Assembly: GCF_001854125.1 (NCBI RefSeq)
Contig: NZ_CP017715.1
Coordinates: 1,054,001-1,118,000, forward strand
DNA length: 64,000 nt
Direction of reading: 5' to 3'
From: Marinobacter salinus
Lineage (GTDB): Bacteria; Pseudomonadota; Gammaproteobacteria; Pseudomonadales; Oleiphilaceae
Part shown: positions 46,283 through 60,445 of the stretch, piece after piece
Layout: the number at the start of each line of letters is the position of its first letter
How positions within the stretch are numbered: the first letter of the stretch is position 1
Translations under genes and position numbers: made by a program
Notes under the pieces: model-generated
Seen by the model: only the letters and a program-made list of their open reading frames with translations
What the model was told of the DNA's origin: nothing
The model's database searches: none

Positions 46283-47809
46283 ATGTGTGGCATTGTCGGC
46301 ATCGTCAGTACTTCCAACGTCAATCAGTCGCTCTATGATGCGCTGACTGTACTTCAGCACCGGGGCCAGGATGCGGCGGGCATTGTTACGTTTCAGGATG
46401 AACGCTTCTATCTTCGCAAGGACAATGGGCTGGTTCGTGACGTCTTCCATACCCGCCATATGCGCAGGCTGGTGGGTAATGTCGGAATCGGCCACGTTCG
46501 GTACCCGACCGCTGGCAGCTCCAGCTCGGCAGAGGCCCAGCCATTCTACGTCAACAGTCCTTACGGGATAACCCTTGCCCACAATGGCAACCTTACCAAC
46601 GCCGACGATCTCAGCAACGATCTCTTCCGTACCGATCTCCGTCATATCAACACCAACTCGGATTCCGAGGTATTGCTGAACGTCTTTGCCCATGAGCTCC
46701 AGAAGCTCGGGAAACTGAATCCGACCAAAGATGAAATCTTCGCGGCGGTAAGAGCGGTTCACAAGCGTTGTCGTGGCGCTTACGGAGTGATCGCCATGAT
46801 TACCGGGTACGGCATTGTCGGTTTCCGGGATCCTAACGGAATTCGCCCAGCCTGCTATGGTGTGCGAGAGGTCGAAGACGGTCGCAAAGAGTATATGATC
46901 GCCTCTGAAAGCGTCGCTCTCAGTGCTGCGGGCTTCTCGCTGGTTCGCGATATTGCGCCCGGAGAGGCTGTGTATATCGAGACCGATGGCACGCTCTATA
47001 CCCAGCAGTGTGCCGAAGACCCCCACCTGTTCCCCTGTATCTTCGAGCACGTGTATTTCGCGCGGCCGGATTCCATTATTGACAAAGTGTCCGTCTACAA
47101 GGCTCGCCTGAGAATGGGTGAAACCCTTGCGGAAAAGGTCATTCGGGATTTCTCTGGTCACGATATTGATGTGGTTATGCCTATCCCTGACACCAGCCGA
47201 ACGTCTGCGATGCAGATGGCGCACCGCCTGGGTGTGAAGTTCCGTGAAGGTTTTATTAAAAACCGCTATATCGGCCGGACCTTTATCATGCCTGGCCAGA
47301 AGATGCGGAAAAAATCGGTTCGTCAGAAGCTGAACCCGATTGACCTCGAGTTTCGAGGCAAGAATGTCATGCTGGTCGATGATTCCATTGTGCGCGGAAC
47401 CACCTGTAAGGAAATCGTGCAAATGGCGCGGGATGCAGGAGCCCGAAAAGTGTATTTTGCGTCTGCTGCGCCTCCGGTTCGTTACCCGAACGTCTACGGT
47501 ATTGATATGCCGTCAGCCAGTGAGTTGATTGCCCATGATCGCACGGTGGAAGAGATCCGGGAGCTGATCGGTGCGGACTGGCTGCTGTATCAGGATCTGG
47601 AAGACCTTGTGACCTGCGTGAGTGATGTGAACGACGAAATCGAAGGTTGGGAATGCTCCGTGTTCACAGGTGAATATGTGACGGGAGATGTGGATCGGGC
47701 CTACCTGGACCGGTTGGACGCCGCTCGCAATGACGACAAGCGTTCGGAGCAGCAGGGCGGCAACTCCGGCGATAACGGCATTATCGATTTGTATAATGAC
47801 GAAGACTAA
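46283..47809 (+). CDS. purF: Amidophosphoribosyltransferase
   Basis: 508 residues. First committed step of purine synthesis, forming phosphoribosylamine from PRPP and glutamine. The N-terminal nucleophile Cys2 is exposed as MCGIVGIVS, with [11 protein letters not shown] in the glutaminase domain; the PRPP loop [13 protein letters not shown] is near 362-375. Length agrees with E. coli PurF. metZ follows 30 bp downstream, a pair conserved in Pseudomonas. Confidence 0.97.
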   Translation: MCGIVGIVSTSNVNQSLYDALTVLQHRGQDAAGIVTFQDERFYLRKDNGLVRDVFHTRHMRRLVGNVGIGHVRYPTAGSSSSAEAQPFYVNSPYGITLAHNGNLTNADDLSNDLFRTDLRHINTNSDSEVLLNVFAHELQKLGKLNPTKDEIFAAVRAVHKRCRGAYGVIAMITGYGIVGFRDPNGIRPACYGVREVEDGRKEYMIASESVALSAAGFSLVRDIAPGEAVYIETDGTLYTQQCAEDPHLFPCIFEHVYFARPDSIIDKVSVYKARLRMGETLAEKVIRDFSGHDIDVVMPIPDTSRTSAMQMAHRLGVKFREGFIKNRYIGRTFIMPGQKMRKKSVRQKLNPIDLEFRGKNVMLVDDSIVRGTTCKEIVQMARDAGARKVYFASAAPPVRYPNVYGIDMPSASELIAHDRTVEEIRELIGADWLLYQDLEDLVTCVSDVNDEIEGWECSVFTGEYVTGDVDRAYLDRLDAARNDDKRSEQQGGNSGDNGIIDLYNDED

Positions 47810-47839
47810 TCGCGCCAGTAGCGTATTCAGGAGAAGCTC

Positions 47840-49081
47840 ATGACCTTTCGCCGAGAAGAGAATGTCTGGATCCCTGAATCGGATCTTGAGGGTATGTCTG
47901 TTGATACCCTGGCGGTGAGGGCTGGCCAGATTCGTACCGGCCAACTTGAGCACAGCGATCCGATTTTTCCCACTTCCAGTTTCGTCTATGGCAGCGCTGC
48001 CCAGGCGGCGGCACGGTTTGGGGGCGACGAGCCTGGAAATATCTATTCCCGCTTCACCAACCCTACGGTGCAGGCGTTTGAAGCCCGGATTGCGGCAATG
48101 GAGGGCGGAGAGCGTGCTGTTGCTACTGCCTCGGGTATGGCGGCGATTCTCAGCACCTGTATGGCATTGCTCAAAAGCGGCGACCATGTAGTGTGTTCAC
48201 GTGGTGTTTTTGGAACCACAAACGTGCTGTTCCAGAAATACATGGCAAAGTTCGGGGTGGAGACCACCTTTGTCAGTCTGACGGATATGGAGGCGTGGAG
48301 CAGTGCCGTCCGTGCTGAGACCCGGATGTTGTTTATTGAAACGCCGTCCAACCCTCTTTGTGAAGTTGCTGATATGGACGGGCTTGCGCACCTTGCCCAT
48401 GAAAACGACGCTCTTTTCGTGGTGGATAACTGCTTCTGCACACCGGTATTGCAGCGCCCGCTGGAGCACGGTGCTGACATTATCATCCACTCAGCCACCA
48501 AGTACCTCGACGGTCAGGGTCGCTGTGTGGGTGGTGTTGTGGTCGGCCCGTCGAAGCTGATGGAGGAAGTCTACGGCTTCCTCCGTTCGGCCGGCCCGAC
48601 CATGAGCCCGTTTAATGCCTGGGTTTTTCTGAAGGGCCTCGAAACCTTACCAATCCGTATGCGTGCCCACTGTGACAATGCGTTAGAGTTGGCGTTGTGG
48701 CTGGATAAACAACCAACGGTGGCAGAAGTCTTCTATGCGGGGCTTCAGACCCATCCGCAACATGAACTTGCCAAAAAGCAGCAGAAAGGCTTTGGCGGTG
48801 TGTTGTCGTTCCGTCTTAAAGGCGGTCGTGAAGAGGCCTGGCGTTTCATAGATGCTACCCGAATGATTTCGATTACTGCCAACCTGGGGGACGTGAAAAC
48901 CACCATCACGCACCCTGCCACGACAACCCACGGTCGTTTGTCCGCTGAAGACAAGGTAGCGGCGGGCATCACCGAGAATCTGGTCCGTATTTCCGTGGGC
49001 ATAGAAGCAGTCGAGGATCTGAAAACCGACCTTGAGCGTGGTTTTCAGGCTCTTCAGAACCCGAACAATGGAAACGTTTGA
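47840..49081 (+). CDS. metZ: O-succinylhomoserine sulfhydrylase
   Basis: 413 residues. Gamma-family PLP enzyme making homocysteine directly from O-succinylhomoserine and sulfide. PLP lysine Lys221 is in HSATKYLDGQGRCVGG; other motifs include YSRFTNPTVQAFEARIAAMEGG and the C-terminal ENLVRISVGIEAVEDL. Its operon partner purF and its resemblance to MetZ rather than MetB support the assignment. Direct sulfhydrylation fits the APS reductase pathway encoded at 11.8 kb. ftsK begins 6 bp after the stop. Confidence 0.95.
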   Translation: MTFRREENVWIPESDLEGMSVDTLAVRAGQIRTGQLEHSDPIFPTSSFVYGSAAQAAARFGGDEPGNIYSRFTNPTVQAFEARIAAMEGGERAVATASGMAAILSTCMALLKSGDHVVCSRGVFGTTNVLFQKYMAKFGVETTFVSLTDMEAWSSAVRAETRMLFIETPSNPLCEVADMDGLAHLAHENDALFVVDNCFCTPVLQRPLEHGADIIIHSATKYLDGQGRCVGGVVVGPSKLMEEVYGFLRSAGPTMSPFNAWVFLKGLETLPIRMRAHCDNALELALWLDKQPTVAEVFYAGLQTHPQHELAKKQQKGFGGVLSFRLKGGREEAWRFIDATRMISITANLGDVKTTITHPATTTHGRLSAEDKVAAGITENLVRISVGIEAVEDLKTDLERGFQALQNPNNGNV

Positions 49082-49087
49082 GCATTC

Positions 49088-51697
49088 ATGGCCGAATCCG
49101 CAAAAGCGAAGAAAGCACCACAGGAACTGACTGACAAGCAGCTGCGCTTTCGCCGCCTTGTGACGCAGGGCGCCCGCGAAGGGGCTGTCATTGCGTTGAT
49201 CGCACTGTGCATATACCTTGCGATGGCCTTGGTCACATTCAGTCCGTCTGACCCCGGGTGGGCCAGTATTGGCCATGACACTGATGTCCAGAATTATGCG
49301 GGACGCACAGGCGCCTGGCTGGCCAGCCTCTTCATGGACTTCTTCGGCCAGGTTGCATACCTGTTTCCGGCGATGATTGCGGGTTATGCGTTGATGCTGA
49401 TCCGGCTCCGGAACGACTCCCTTGATCTTCACTGGCCATTGTTTCTGATGCGGTTCGGTGGCTTTTTCCTGATTTTGTTGTCAGCCACCAGTCTGCTTTC
49501 CCTGTATTCGGTGTTTGGTCTTGGGGCATCCTCTGGCGGCGTCTTGGGCGCGACCGTGGCTGACGCGATGGTTCGATTCTTCAATCTGCCAGCCACCACA
49601 CTTTTGCTTATTGCCATATTCCTGTTTGCTCTGACCGTCACCACCGGCTTGTCCTGGTTTTGGCTGATGGACCAGATTGGTGGGCTTACCCTTCGCACGG
49701 GTATTGCGTTCAAAAAACTCTTTACGTCAAATCCAGACAAACCGGGTGCGAAAGCCAAGACAGAAAAGAACGTGCCCAAGGTTGAGCCACCTGTGGTGGC
49801 CGACCGGGTGATGACTGCCGGCCAAGGAGATAACAACGCAGACGCCCGCAACCGTTCCAAGTGGTGGCACAGTATCCCCGGGCTCGGTCCTCGTAAGCAG
49901 AAGCCTGCCAAAAAGGCGCCTGCAGAGCGCAAGGAACCCGGTTTCGAAGGCCTGTCCGCGGCTGAGGATCCGGAGCCTGCACGTCTGGAAAGTTTTAGCT
50001 CGCAGGAAAATTACAACTCAGATGAAACTGCCGGACCTGCCCTCAGGCCTGAACATAAGGTCGAGGCGGGGAACCACAACCCTCAGCCGTCAGCGCGCTC
50101 CGTGAAGATTTCCCCGTTCAAAAAGGATGAGCAACCGGCGCCGGGGAAGGACACCAGGAACAAACAGCCGTCACTGCTTGAGGACATTGAAAGCCCGATA
50201 CCTCCCATCTCGCTTCTTGATCCTCCGGAAGAACATCAGGAAAGAGGCTATTCCGAGGAATCCCTTGAACACATGTCTCGCCTGCTTGAAGAGAAGCTGG
50301 CCGATTTTGGTGTCTCTGTAGAGGTTGTTGAGGTTAATCCCGGACCGGTCATTACCCGGTTTGAAATCAAGCCTGCGGCAGGCGTTAAAGTCAGCAAGAT
50401 TTCTAACCTGGCTAAGGATCTTGCGCGGTCACTTGCTGTCTTAAGCGTTCGTGTTGTTGAGGTTATCCCCGGCAAATCCGTGGTAGGCATCGAAATCCCC
50501 AACGAAGAGCGTGAAATTGTGCGGCTCAGTGAAGTACTGGGGGCGCGGGTATTTACGGAGTCGTCGTCTGCGCTGACTCTGGCACTTGGCAATGATATCG
50601 GCGGTAATCCAATGGTCGCCAATCTGGCCAAGATGCCCCATTTGCTGGTGGCAGGCACGACTGGCTCTGGTAAGTCGGTGGGCGTCAACGCCATGTTGCT
50701 GAGTATGTTGCTCAAGGCGACCCCCGAAGAAGTTCGCTTCATCATGGTCGACCCGAAAATGCTGGAACTGAGCATTTATGACGGTATACCACATCTGTTG
50801 GCACCGGTTGTAACGGACATGAAGGAGGCCGCCAACGCCCTTCGCTGGTGTGTGGCCGAGATGGAGCGGCGCTACAGACTAATGGCCAGCCTTGGGGTTC
50901 GTAATATAGCCGGCTATAACCGGAAGGTTAAGGACGCGGCGGCCGCAGGCGAACCTCTGCTGGACCCTATCTGGAAGCCGGACGAATACCTGGCCAACGA
51001 CGAACAGGAACGCCCGGAGCTTGAAACCCTGCCGTTCATCGTGGTTGTCATCGACGAATTTGCCGACATGATGATGATCGTCGGCAAAAAAGTGGAAGAA
51101 TTGATTGCGCGTATCGCCCAGAAGGCCAGGGCAGCCGGTATTCACCTGATTCTGGCGACACAGAGACCGTCGGTGGATGTGATAACCGGGCTGATCAAGG
51201 CAAATATTCCAACCAGGATGTCATTTCAAGTCTCGTCCAAAATCGATTCCCGGACGGTCCTTGACCAGGGCGGGGCGGAACAGCTTTTGGGTCACGGCGA
51301 CATGCTGTACTTGCCACCAGGGTCTGGTCTTCCGGTTCGTGTTCACGGCGCGTTTGTTGACGACGACGAAGTCCATCGGGTTGTAAGTGCCTGGAAGGCC
51401 CGGGGTGAGCCCGTTTACGTGGATGACGTGCTGAACGGTGCCGAGGGTGAAAATCTTCCCGGCGTTCCCACGTTGTCCGAGGGCGGCGACAGCGAAGGTG
51501 ACGCACTGTATGACGAAGCCGTCGCTTTTGTTACTGAAGGACGCAGAGTGTCGATTTCTTCGGTACAGCGTAAATTCAAGATCGGCTATAACCGGGCAGC
51601 AAACCTGGTAGATGCCATGGAAGCCTCCGGCGTAGTCAGCGCCGCCGGACATAACGGGGCCAGGGAAGTACTGGCTCCGCCGCCACCCAGAAACTAG
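49088..51697 (+). CDS. ftsK: DNA translocase FtsK
   Basis: 869 residues. Septal DNA pump that activates XerCD recombination at dif. About four membrane helices in residues 28-190, a linker of about 190 residues rich in Pro/Lys/Glu, then the RecA-like motor with Walker A GTTGSGKS (523-530) and Walker [14 protein letters not shown], and a C-terminal gamma winged helix ([23 protein letters not shown]) for KOPS binding. The short linker makes it smaller than E. coli FtsK but like the Pseudomonas form. Followed by lolA 12 bp on. Confidence 0.96.
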   Translation: MAESAKAKKAPQELTDKQLRFRRLVTQGAREGAVIALIALCIYLAMALVTFSPSDPGWASIGHDTDVQNYAGRTGAWLASLFMDFFGQVAYLFPAMIAGYALMLIRLRNDSLDLHWPLFLMRFGGFFLILLSATSLLSLYSVFGLGASSGGVLGATVADAMVRFFNLPATTLLLIAIFLFALTVTTGLSWFWLMDQIGGLTLRTGIAFKKLFTSNPDKPGAKAKTEKNVPKVEPPVVADRVMTAGQGDNNADARNRSKWWHSIPGLGPRKQKPAKKAPAERKEPGFEGLSAAEDPEPARLESFSSQENYNSDETAGPALRPEHKVEAGNHNPQPSARSVKISPFKKDEQPAPGKDTRNKQPSLLEDIESPIPPISLLDPPEEHQERGYSEESLEHMSRLLEEKLADFGVSVEVVEVNPGPVITRFEIKPAAGVKVSKISNLAKDLARSLAVLSVRVVEVIPGKSVVGIEIPNEEREIVRLSEVLGARVFTESSSALTLALGNDIGGNPMVANLAKMPHLLVAGTTGSGKSVGVNAMLLSMLLKATPEEVRFIMVDPKMLELSIYDGIPHLLAPVVTDMKEAANALRWCVAEMERRYRLMASLGVRNIAGYNRKVKDAAAAGEPLLDPIWKPDEYLANDEQERPELETLPFIVVVIDEFADMMMIVGKKVEELIARIAQKARAAGIHLILATQRPSVDVITGLIKANIPTRMSFQVSSKIDSRTVLDQGGAEQLLGHGDMLYLPPGSGLPVRVHGAFVDDDEVHRVVSAWKARGEPVYVDDVLNGAEGENLPGVPTLSEGGDSEGDALYDEAVAFVTEGRRVSISSVQRKFKIGYNRAANLVDAMEASGVVSAAGHNGAREVLAPPPPRN

Positions 51698-51709
51698 GAG
51701 TAGCACTGA

Positions 51710-52368
51710 ATGCAACAGAATCCATTGTTGAAACTGTTTGCCTTGGTGGTCGCCATTGTATTTTCGGTCTCGGCAAAAGCCGCAGACGCCCCTGGAAATG
51801 GCCATGATGCAGCCAGCGAACTGGCATCTGTTCTGAAAAGCTACGAGTCCTATCAGGCAGACTTTATCCAGATTGTTGTCAATGAAAAGGGGCACCATGT
51901 TCAGGAAACGCGTGGCTCGCTTAAAGCGAAGCGGCCGGGCCTGTTTTACTGGGAAACCCGTGCGCCTTTGTCGCAGTTTATTGTCAGTGATGGTGACAAG
52001 GTAGAGCTCTATGATCCGGACCTGGAGCAGGTCGCTATCCACAAGCTGGACGAGCGGGTACAGACTACCCCAGCGCTTCTTCTCAGCGGAGAAGTGGATA
52101 ACCTTGATGAAACCTACACGGTGTCTCAGCGCTCCATTGGTGACAAAACCCGGGAGTTTACCCTGGAGCCCCGAAGCCCGGACTCCCTGTTTGTTTCCCT
52201 GCGGCTGACATTTTTTGACGGTGAATTACAGGAAATGCGCATGCAGGATTCCCTGTCGCAGCTAAGTGTACTCAGCTTCGATAATATTCGCCTTAACCAA
52301 CCGGTCGATAACAATGCCTTCATCCTCGAGTATCCGGAGGGTGTGGATATCATTCGGGATGGAGCCTG

Positions 52369-52369
<1 letters not shown>
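51710..52369 (+). CDS. lolA: Outer-membrane lipoprotein carrier protein LolA
   Basis: 219 residues with a signal peptide ([19 protein letters not shown]). Periplasmic chaperone that takes lipoproteins from LolCDE to LolB. Family features: [34 protein letters not shown] and the late [12 protein letters not shown]. The stop overlaps the rarA ATG (TGATG), so they are probably translationally coupled. ftsK-lolA-rarA-serS is a conserved gammaproteobacterial string. Confidence 0.95.
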
Positions 52370-55930
<3,561 letters not shown>

Positions 55931-55962
55931 AGCTCGTCCCGGGGCACTTACCGGGATTGGAT

Positions 55963-55997
55963 AAAAAAACGGGGAGCCATAAGGCTCCCCGTTTTTT
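55963..55997. terminator. Bidirectional terminator between cobA and the DAHP synthase gene
   Basis: Perfect stem CGGGGAGCC / GGCTCCCCG with 4-nt loop, seven A before and six T after, so it can end transcription from both convergent genes. Confidence 0.95.
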
Positions 55998-56012
55998 CAG
56001 GATTAGGTGGAA

Positions 56013-57089
56013 TTAGCCGACTTTGCGACCAGGCAGAACATCCTTCAGTTTGCTGCGCATGTCACGAATGGCTTTTTCGGTGGTTGGCCAGTCGATGCAG
56101 GCATCTGTCACTGAAACACCGTATTTCAGATCCGCAAGATTTTCCGGAATGGACTGATTGCCCCAATTGATGTTGCTCTCGACCATCAGGCTTTGAATGG
56201 AGCCGTTGCCTTCGAGGATCTGGTGAGTCACATCCTGCATGACCAGGGGCTGCAGCCCCGGATCCTTACTGGAATTGGCGTGGCTGCAATCAACCATAAT
56301 TGACTTGCGAAGCCCTGATTTTTCCAGTGCCTGTTCGCACAATGCAACACTCACCGAGTCGTAGTTTGGTTTTCCGCCACCGCCACGAAGAACCGCGTGG
56401 CCATAGTTGTTCCCTTTGGTGCGGATAATGGCAACTTTTCCTTGCTGGTCTATACCGAGGAAACTGTGCGGATGGGAGACAGACTTCATTGCGTTTACAG
56501 CGACGTCAAGACTGCCATCTGTGCCATTCTTGAAACCGATGGCCATTGATAGGCCGCTGCTCATCTCGCGATGAGTCTGTGATTCGGTGGTGCGAGCCCC
56601 GATGGCTGACCAGGCAATGGTATCCTGAAGGTATTGCGGGGAAATCGGATCGAGAGCTTCGGTCGCAGCAGGCAGACCCAGTTCGTTGATGTCGAGGAGC
56701 AGGCGGCGACCGATGTGCAGCCCCTGTTCGATATCAAATGTATCGTTCAGGTGGGGGTCGTTGATCAGGCCTTTCCAGCCCACAGTGGTACGGGGTTTCT
56801 CAAAATAGACGCGCATAACGATGAGCAGCGTGTCACTGACTTCATCGGCCAGTTTCTTCAGACGCTGGGCATAATCGCGGGCTGCTTCAACGTCGTGGAT
56901 GGAGCAGGGGCCGATAACAACAAACAGCCGGTGGTCTTTTCCGTCCATGATGTCATAAATGGCCTGACGTCCATTGGCGACGGTTTCAGCGGCTTTGTCG
57001 GAGAGTGGCATCTCCTGTTTGAGCGCTTCAGGAGTAATAAGAGGTTCCTGGCTCGCCACGTTAAGATTCTCTAGTTTGTTGCCCGACAT
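56013..57089 (-). CDS. 3-deoxy-7-phosphoheptulonate (DAHP) synthase, class I
   Basis: 358 residues from ATG 57089 (GGGGAA upstream); a start 45 bp earlier is unlikely. First step of the shikimate pathway. Class I (AroF/G/H-like) motifs: VIGPCSIHD, FEKPRTTVGWKGLINDP, GARTTESQTHREMSSGLSMAIGFKNGTDG and CSHANSSKDP (metal and PEP binding). Which amino acid inhibits it cannot be read safely, so no isoform symbol is given. Divergent from the DUF1631 gene, convergent with cobA. Confidence 0.94.
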   Translation of the reverse strand: MSGNKLENLNVASQEPLITPEALKQEMPLSDKAAETVANGRQAIYDIMDGKDHRLFVVIGPCSIHDVEAARDYAQRLKKLADEVSDTLLIVMRVYFEKPRTTVGWKGLINDPHLNDTFDIEQGLHIGRRLLLDINELGLPAATEALDPISPQYLQDTIAWSAIGARTTESQTHREMSSGLSMAIGFKNGTDGSLDVAVNAMKSVSHPHSFLGIDQQGKVAIIRTKGNNYGHAVLRGGGGKPNYDSVSVALCEQALEKSGLRKSIMVDCSHANSSKDPGLQPLVMQDVTHQILEGNGSIQSLMVESNINWGNQSIPENLADLKYGVSVTDACIDWPTTEKAIRDMRSKLKDVLPGRKVG

Positions 57090-57260
57090 GTTGTTCTGTT
57101 CCCCGATTCCGATCGTTGCATCTCCGGCGGCCAATAAATGCCAACCAGGTTGCAGATTAACGCGAATAACGCCGGTTTCCGGTTGTGGTAAACCCCGGCG
57201 AGGTGGTTATACTGCGTCATTTGTCAGGCCTTTTCAACGCTTCTTGAGTACGGGGACCGG

Positions 57261-59084
57261 ATGTCACAAAACAGGCAGAAACCGCGAGATGTCGCTTCCC
57301 GAAAAGCGGTTTCCGGCAAGATCGGAGACGTCCTTGTCGGGATTCGGGTCCCGGACTTGCCTTACCCCGCTGGTAAACTTTCTCAGGAGTCTGTCAGTGA
57401 CTGGCGTCCGCTTCTGCTGTCCTGCTGGGCGGAGCAACGGGATGAGCGGGTAACCCGTGTTATTCGATCGGTGCATCTTGATTGGTCCGCCCGGCAAGTA
57501 AACGCGGCCTATATCGCAGATCGTATTATGGATGTTTTCCTTGAAACCAGTGGTTTGCATCCAGAGTTGGCCCGGCGGGTTGCAAGGTTGCGCTTTTATC
57601 TCGCCTGGCGCATGGATCTGGAAGGACCCAAGGCATTCAGCGACAGCCTGACGGAATGGCTCGATAGCCTTCAGGAATGGCGTGGCTGGAGCGATTCAGG
57701 CGGCCGCTCGGCGAAGGTTCTGCTTGATCAACTTGATGCCCTGGTGGTTTCGGTATCCGCATGCTTTGAATCCGGCGAGGTAGCCCCGCTTGAAGCTTTC
57801 TGTCGCCAGTGGCAGGAGGATACGGTCAAACGGAATACCCAGGCCGAAAAAATGAGTCAGCGGCTACTGGTCACGGAGCAGGGTGCCGCGCGCCAGCGTC
57901 GCGCTGATCAAACCGCCAGGGCCCTGATTGGCCGGGCATTGCAGGGGCGAAGCCTTCCGCCACCGATTACCCGTTTTATACTTGAACACTGGCACAGTCT
58001 GTTGAAGCAGGCTGTCTGGGAGGCGGGTGTTGATGGTGAATACTTTCGGCATGGCTCCAAGCTTCTGGAATGGATGGTCTGGGTTGGGGATCCGTCTCTG
58101 TCGGATAAGGATCGCAACCGTCTTTACCATGTGGGAGAGCAACTTGGTGACCGTATCCTCGATGTCTGGAGCAAGGTCTTTGGCAAGTCGCTTCGGGCGG
58201 AGAGTCTTGCGGGTATTGAAGGTGTCATGATGTCCAGGCTACGAGGTGAAATCCCTGAACTCGCCACAGCACTGCCGAGTCCGGATGTGTTCAGCTGGGA
58301 TGCCTCATGGCTGCGTTTCAGTTCTGTAGATGGTACTGCGGCCAGTGAATTTGAGGGCCGCTGGTTCGTGGAGGGTGAAGGGACAAGAGAGCATCGCCGG
58401 TATTTCTTTTCCCTGCTTGGAGAGACGGCAGAAATACTGTGGACCAACGGTGCGGGGGTAAAGCTGGGCTTGCAGCCCTGGCCGGAGTTTGAAGTTGCAC
58501 GCGCTGAAGGAAGGATTCGGCCCCTGCCAACCCTGACACCGTTTGGGCAAGTGCTGACGGAGACCGTGGACCTGCTTGCCGCTGTATGTGAAAAACAGCG
58601 TAAACAACGGGAAAAGGCGGCGCAGCAGGCTAGGCAGCGAGCCGAGGGGCTCAGGCGCGAGCGCGAAGCTGCGGAGCAGGCCCGTAAAGAACAGGAGGCT
58701 GCTCGCGAAGCGGAACTGGAACGTCAGCGAGATCAAGCGGAACAGCAGCGGATTGCCGACGAAAAGGAAGAGCAGGAGCGGCTTGCCAGAGAAAAAACGC
58801 TGCTTGCCCAGAAACAGGTGGATGCGATCAAACTTGGGGGGTGGATCGTTGTAGCACCCGAGACATCCGGGGACGAGCCCAGTCGCTTGAAACTGGCGGT
58901 GAGAATCAATGCATCCCATAAGCTGGTGTTTGTTGACCGACTGGGCCTCAATCGACGGGAATTCAAGGAAGATGAACTGGTCACAGGTATTGTTTCGGAG
59001 CGCATCCGGGTATTGGGTAGTACGGCCGAGTTTGATGATACGTTGAGCCGCGTTGTAGGTCGCATTCGCGTCGGCCGGAATTGA
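57261..59084 (+). CDS. DUF1631-like protein with long coiled coil
   Basis: 607 residues. Soluble, no signal peptide or membrane helix. The middle region (RFILEHWHSLLKQAVWEAG, GSKLLEWMVWVGDPSLSDKD) resembles DUF1631 proteins, which are common in Pseudomonas-like bacteria and of unknown function. Residues about 441-515 form a highly charged Glu/Arg/Lys/Gln coiled coil, and the last 80 residues (GGWIVVAPETSGDEPSRLKL, ASHKLVFVDRLGLNRREF) look like a small beta-rich domain. A PilZ-domain gene follows 26 bp downstream, hinting at a c-di-GMP-related role. Assignment to DUF1631 is by eye. Confidence 0.7.
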   Translation: MSQNRQKPRDVASRKAVSGKIGDVLVGIRVPDLPYPAGKLSQESVSDWRPLLLSCWAEQRDERVTRVIRSVHLDWSARQVNAAYIADRIMDVFLETSGLHPELARRVARLRFYLAWRMDLEGPKAFSDSLTEWLDSLQEWRGWSDSGGRSAKVLLDQLDALVVSVSACFESGEVAPLEAFCRQWQEDTVKRNTQAEKMSQRLLVTEQGAARQRRADQTARALIGRALQGRSLPPPITRFILEHWHSLLKQAVWEAGVDGEYFRHGSKLLEWMVWVGDPSLSDKDRNRLYHVGEQLGDRILDVWSKVFGKSLRAESLAGIEGVMMSRLRGEIPELATALPSPDVFSWDASWLRFSSVDGTAASEFEGRWFVEGEGTREHRRYFFSLLGETAEILWTNGAGVKLGLQPWPEFEVARAEGRIRPLPTLTPFGQVLTETVDLLAAVCEKQRKQREKAAQQARQRAEGLRREREAAEQARKEQEAAREAELERQRDQAEQQRIADEKEEQERLAREKTLLAQKQVDAIKLGGWIVVAPETSGDEPSRLKLAVRINASHKLVFVDRLGLNRREFKEDELVTGIVSERIRVLGSTAEFDDTLSRVVGRIRVGRN

Positions 59085-59110
59085 GAGAGACTGAGACAGG
59101 AAAAACAACA

Positions 59111-59524
59111 ATGACTGATACTGACTACAGCTTTGGCAACCCTGATGCAGACACCTACGAACAGGACAACCGGTCTGATTACCGGTTGACAGCACGTGCG
59201 AGGGCTACGCTCGAGCTCGAATCGAGAGTGCCGGGGCCTTCCGCAGGCTCCGGGAATACAGGCCGCGAACTGGTTTGCCGCATTCGAGACATTTCTGCAC
59301 GAGGGCTCAGCCTCTTCTCCAGTGAGCCTTTATCGCTCGGTGCGTTGCTGGCAGCTTCCGTTTCACTGGGCAATCACACAGAACCCTTCAGGTTGATGGT
59401 CGAGGTGGTCTGGTGTCGCCCCAATGACTCTGCCTTCCTTGTGGGGACTCAAATCATGGAGTCTGACGACACGGCCTACGTTGAATGGGTTGAGGCCGTT
59501 GCCTCGGCGATGGCGGAAGAGTAA
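59111..59524 (+). CDS. PilZ domain protein with c-di-GMP-binding motifs
   Basis: 137 residues from ATG 59111 (AGGAA 10 nt upstream); an ATG-less extension to 59081 is improbable. The two motifs that bind cyclic di-GMP are both present: RSDYR (RxxxR) and DISARG ((D/N)xSxxG), followed by the PilZ beta-barrel (LMVEVVWCRP, FLVGTQIM). It is therefore a likely c-di-GMP receptor, unlike the PilZ at 21.9 kb. Probable partner of the DUF1631 gene directly upstream. A 23-bp palindromic terminator follows. Confidence 0.9.
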   Translation: MTDTDYSFGNPDADTYEQDNRSDYRLTARARATLELESRVPGPSAGSGNTGRELVCRIRDISARGLSLFSSEPLSLGALLAASVSLGNHTEPFRLMVEVVWCRPNDSAFLVGTQIMESDDTAYVEWVEAVASAMAEE

Positions 59525-59525
59525 A

Positions 59526-59576
59526 TCCACAGAGCCAAAAAAGCCGGTATGAAACCGGCTTTTTTGGCTCTGTGGA
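59526..59576. terminator. Bidirectional terminator, 23-bp perfect palindrome
   Basis: Arms 59526-59548 and 59554-59576 match over 23 bp with a 5-nt loop. The stem contains an A6 and T6 run, so hairpins of two sizes with T-tracts form on both strands. Lies between convergent PilZ and fabI genes. Confidence 0.93.
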
Positions 59577-59593
59577 GGGAAGTCCTCCGAAGA

Positions 59594-60379
59594 TCAGTCT
59601 TCGATTTCTCCCATGCCGGTAATGTTGAACCCGGCATCCACGTACATGATCTCACCAGTAATGCCGCTGGCCATATCCGAACCGAGGAATGCAGCTGCAT
59701 TACCCACTTCGTCGGTCGTAACGTTCCGGCGAAGCGGGGCGCGTTTGGCATTCTCCGCCAGCATGCGGCGGAAGCTCTTGATGCCGGACGCGGCCAGCGT
59801 CTTGATCGGGCCGGCAGAAATACCATTCACCCGAATGCCGTCCTTGCCCAGGCTGGCTGCCATGTAGCGGACGTTGGACTCCAGGGATGCCTTGGCCAGG
59901 CCCATCACGTTGTAATTCTGCAGAACCCGCTCGGCACCGAGGTAGCTCAGTGTGATCAGTGAGCTGCCTTCATGCATCATTGAGCGAGCACCTTTGGCCA
60001 GCGCCACAAAACTGTACGAACTGATGTCGTGGGCGACCCGGAAACCCTCGCGGGTTGTCACATCAACGTAATTTCCATCCAGCTCGTGTGCCGGAGCATA
60101 GCCGACCGCATGAACGATGATATCGATGTTGTCCCAGTGCTTGTTGAGCTCGGTGAAAACATTCTCGATTTCTTCATCGCTGGCTACGTCACAGGGAAAC
60201 GTCAGTTTGCTACCCCATCCCTCTGCAAATTTTTCCACGCGTGGCTGGAGCTTTTCATTCTGGTAGGTAAACGCCAGTTCGGCGCCTTCCCGGGCGAACG
60301 CTTCAGCAATGCCGTAGGCGATGGAGAGTTTGCTGGCTACGCCAACGATCAGTGCTTTTTTGCCACTGAGTAATCCCAT
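59594..60379 (-). CDS. fabI: Enoyl-[acyl-carrier-protein] reductase FabI
   Basis: 261 residues. NADH-dependent last step of each fatty-acid elongation cycle; target of triclosan-like inhibitors. SDR fold with [19 protein letters not shown] at the N-terminus and the FabI-type Tyr-x6-Lys (YNVMGLAK), plus [14 protein letters not shown] substrate loop. It follows yejF on the same strand after 66 bp, an order also seen in Pseudomonas; it may use its own promoter in that gap. Confidence 0.96.
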   Translation of the reverse strand: MGLLSGKKALIVGVASKLSIAYGIAEAFAREGAELAFTYQNEKLQPRVEKFAEGWGSKLTFPCDVASDEEIENVFTELNKHWDNIDIIVHAVGYAPAHELDGNYVDVTTREGFRVAHDISSYSFVALAKGARSMMHEGSSLITLSYLGAERVLQNYNVMGLAKASLESNVRYMAASLGKDGIRVNGISAGPIKTLAASGIKSFRRMLAENAKRAPLRRNVTTDEVGNAAAFLGSDMASGITGEIMYVDAGFNITGMGEIED

Positions 60380-60445
60380 GGGTAATTCTCCCTGTGTTCC
60401 TGATTTTGGAGCATTATCCCTGAACCTTTCGGGTAGAGGTAACGC

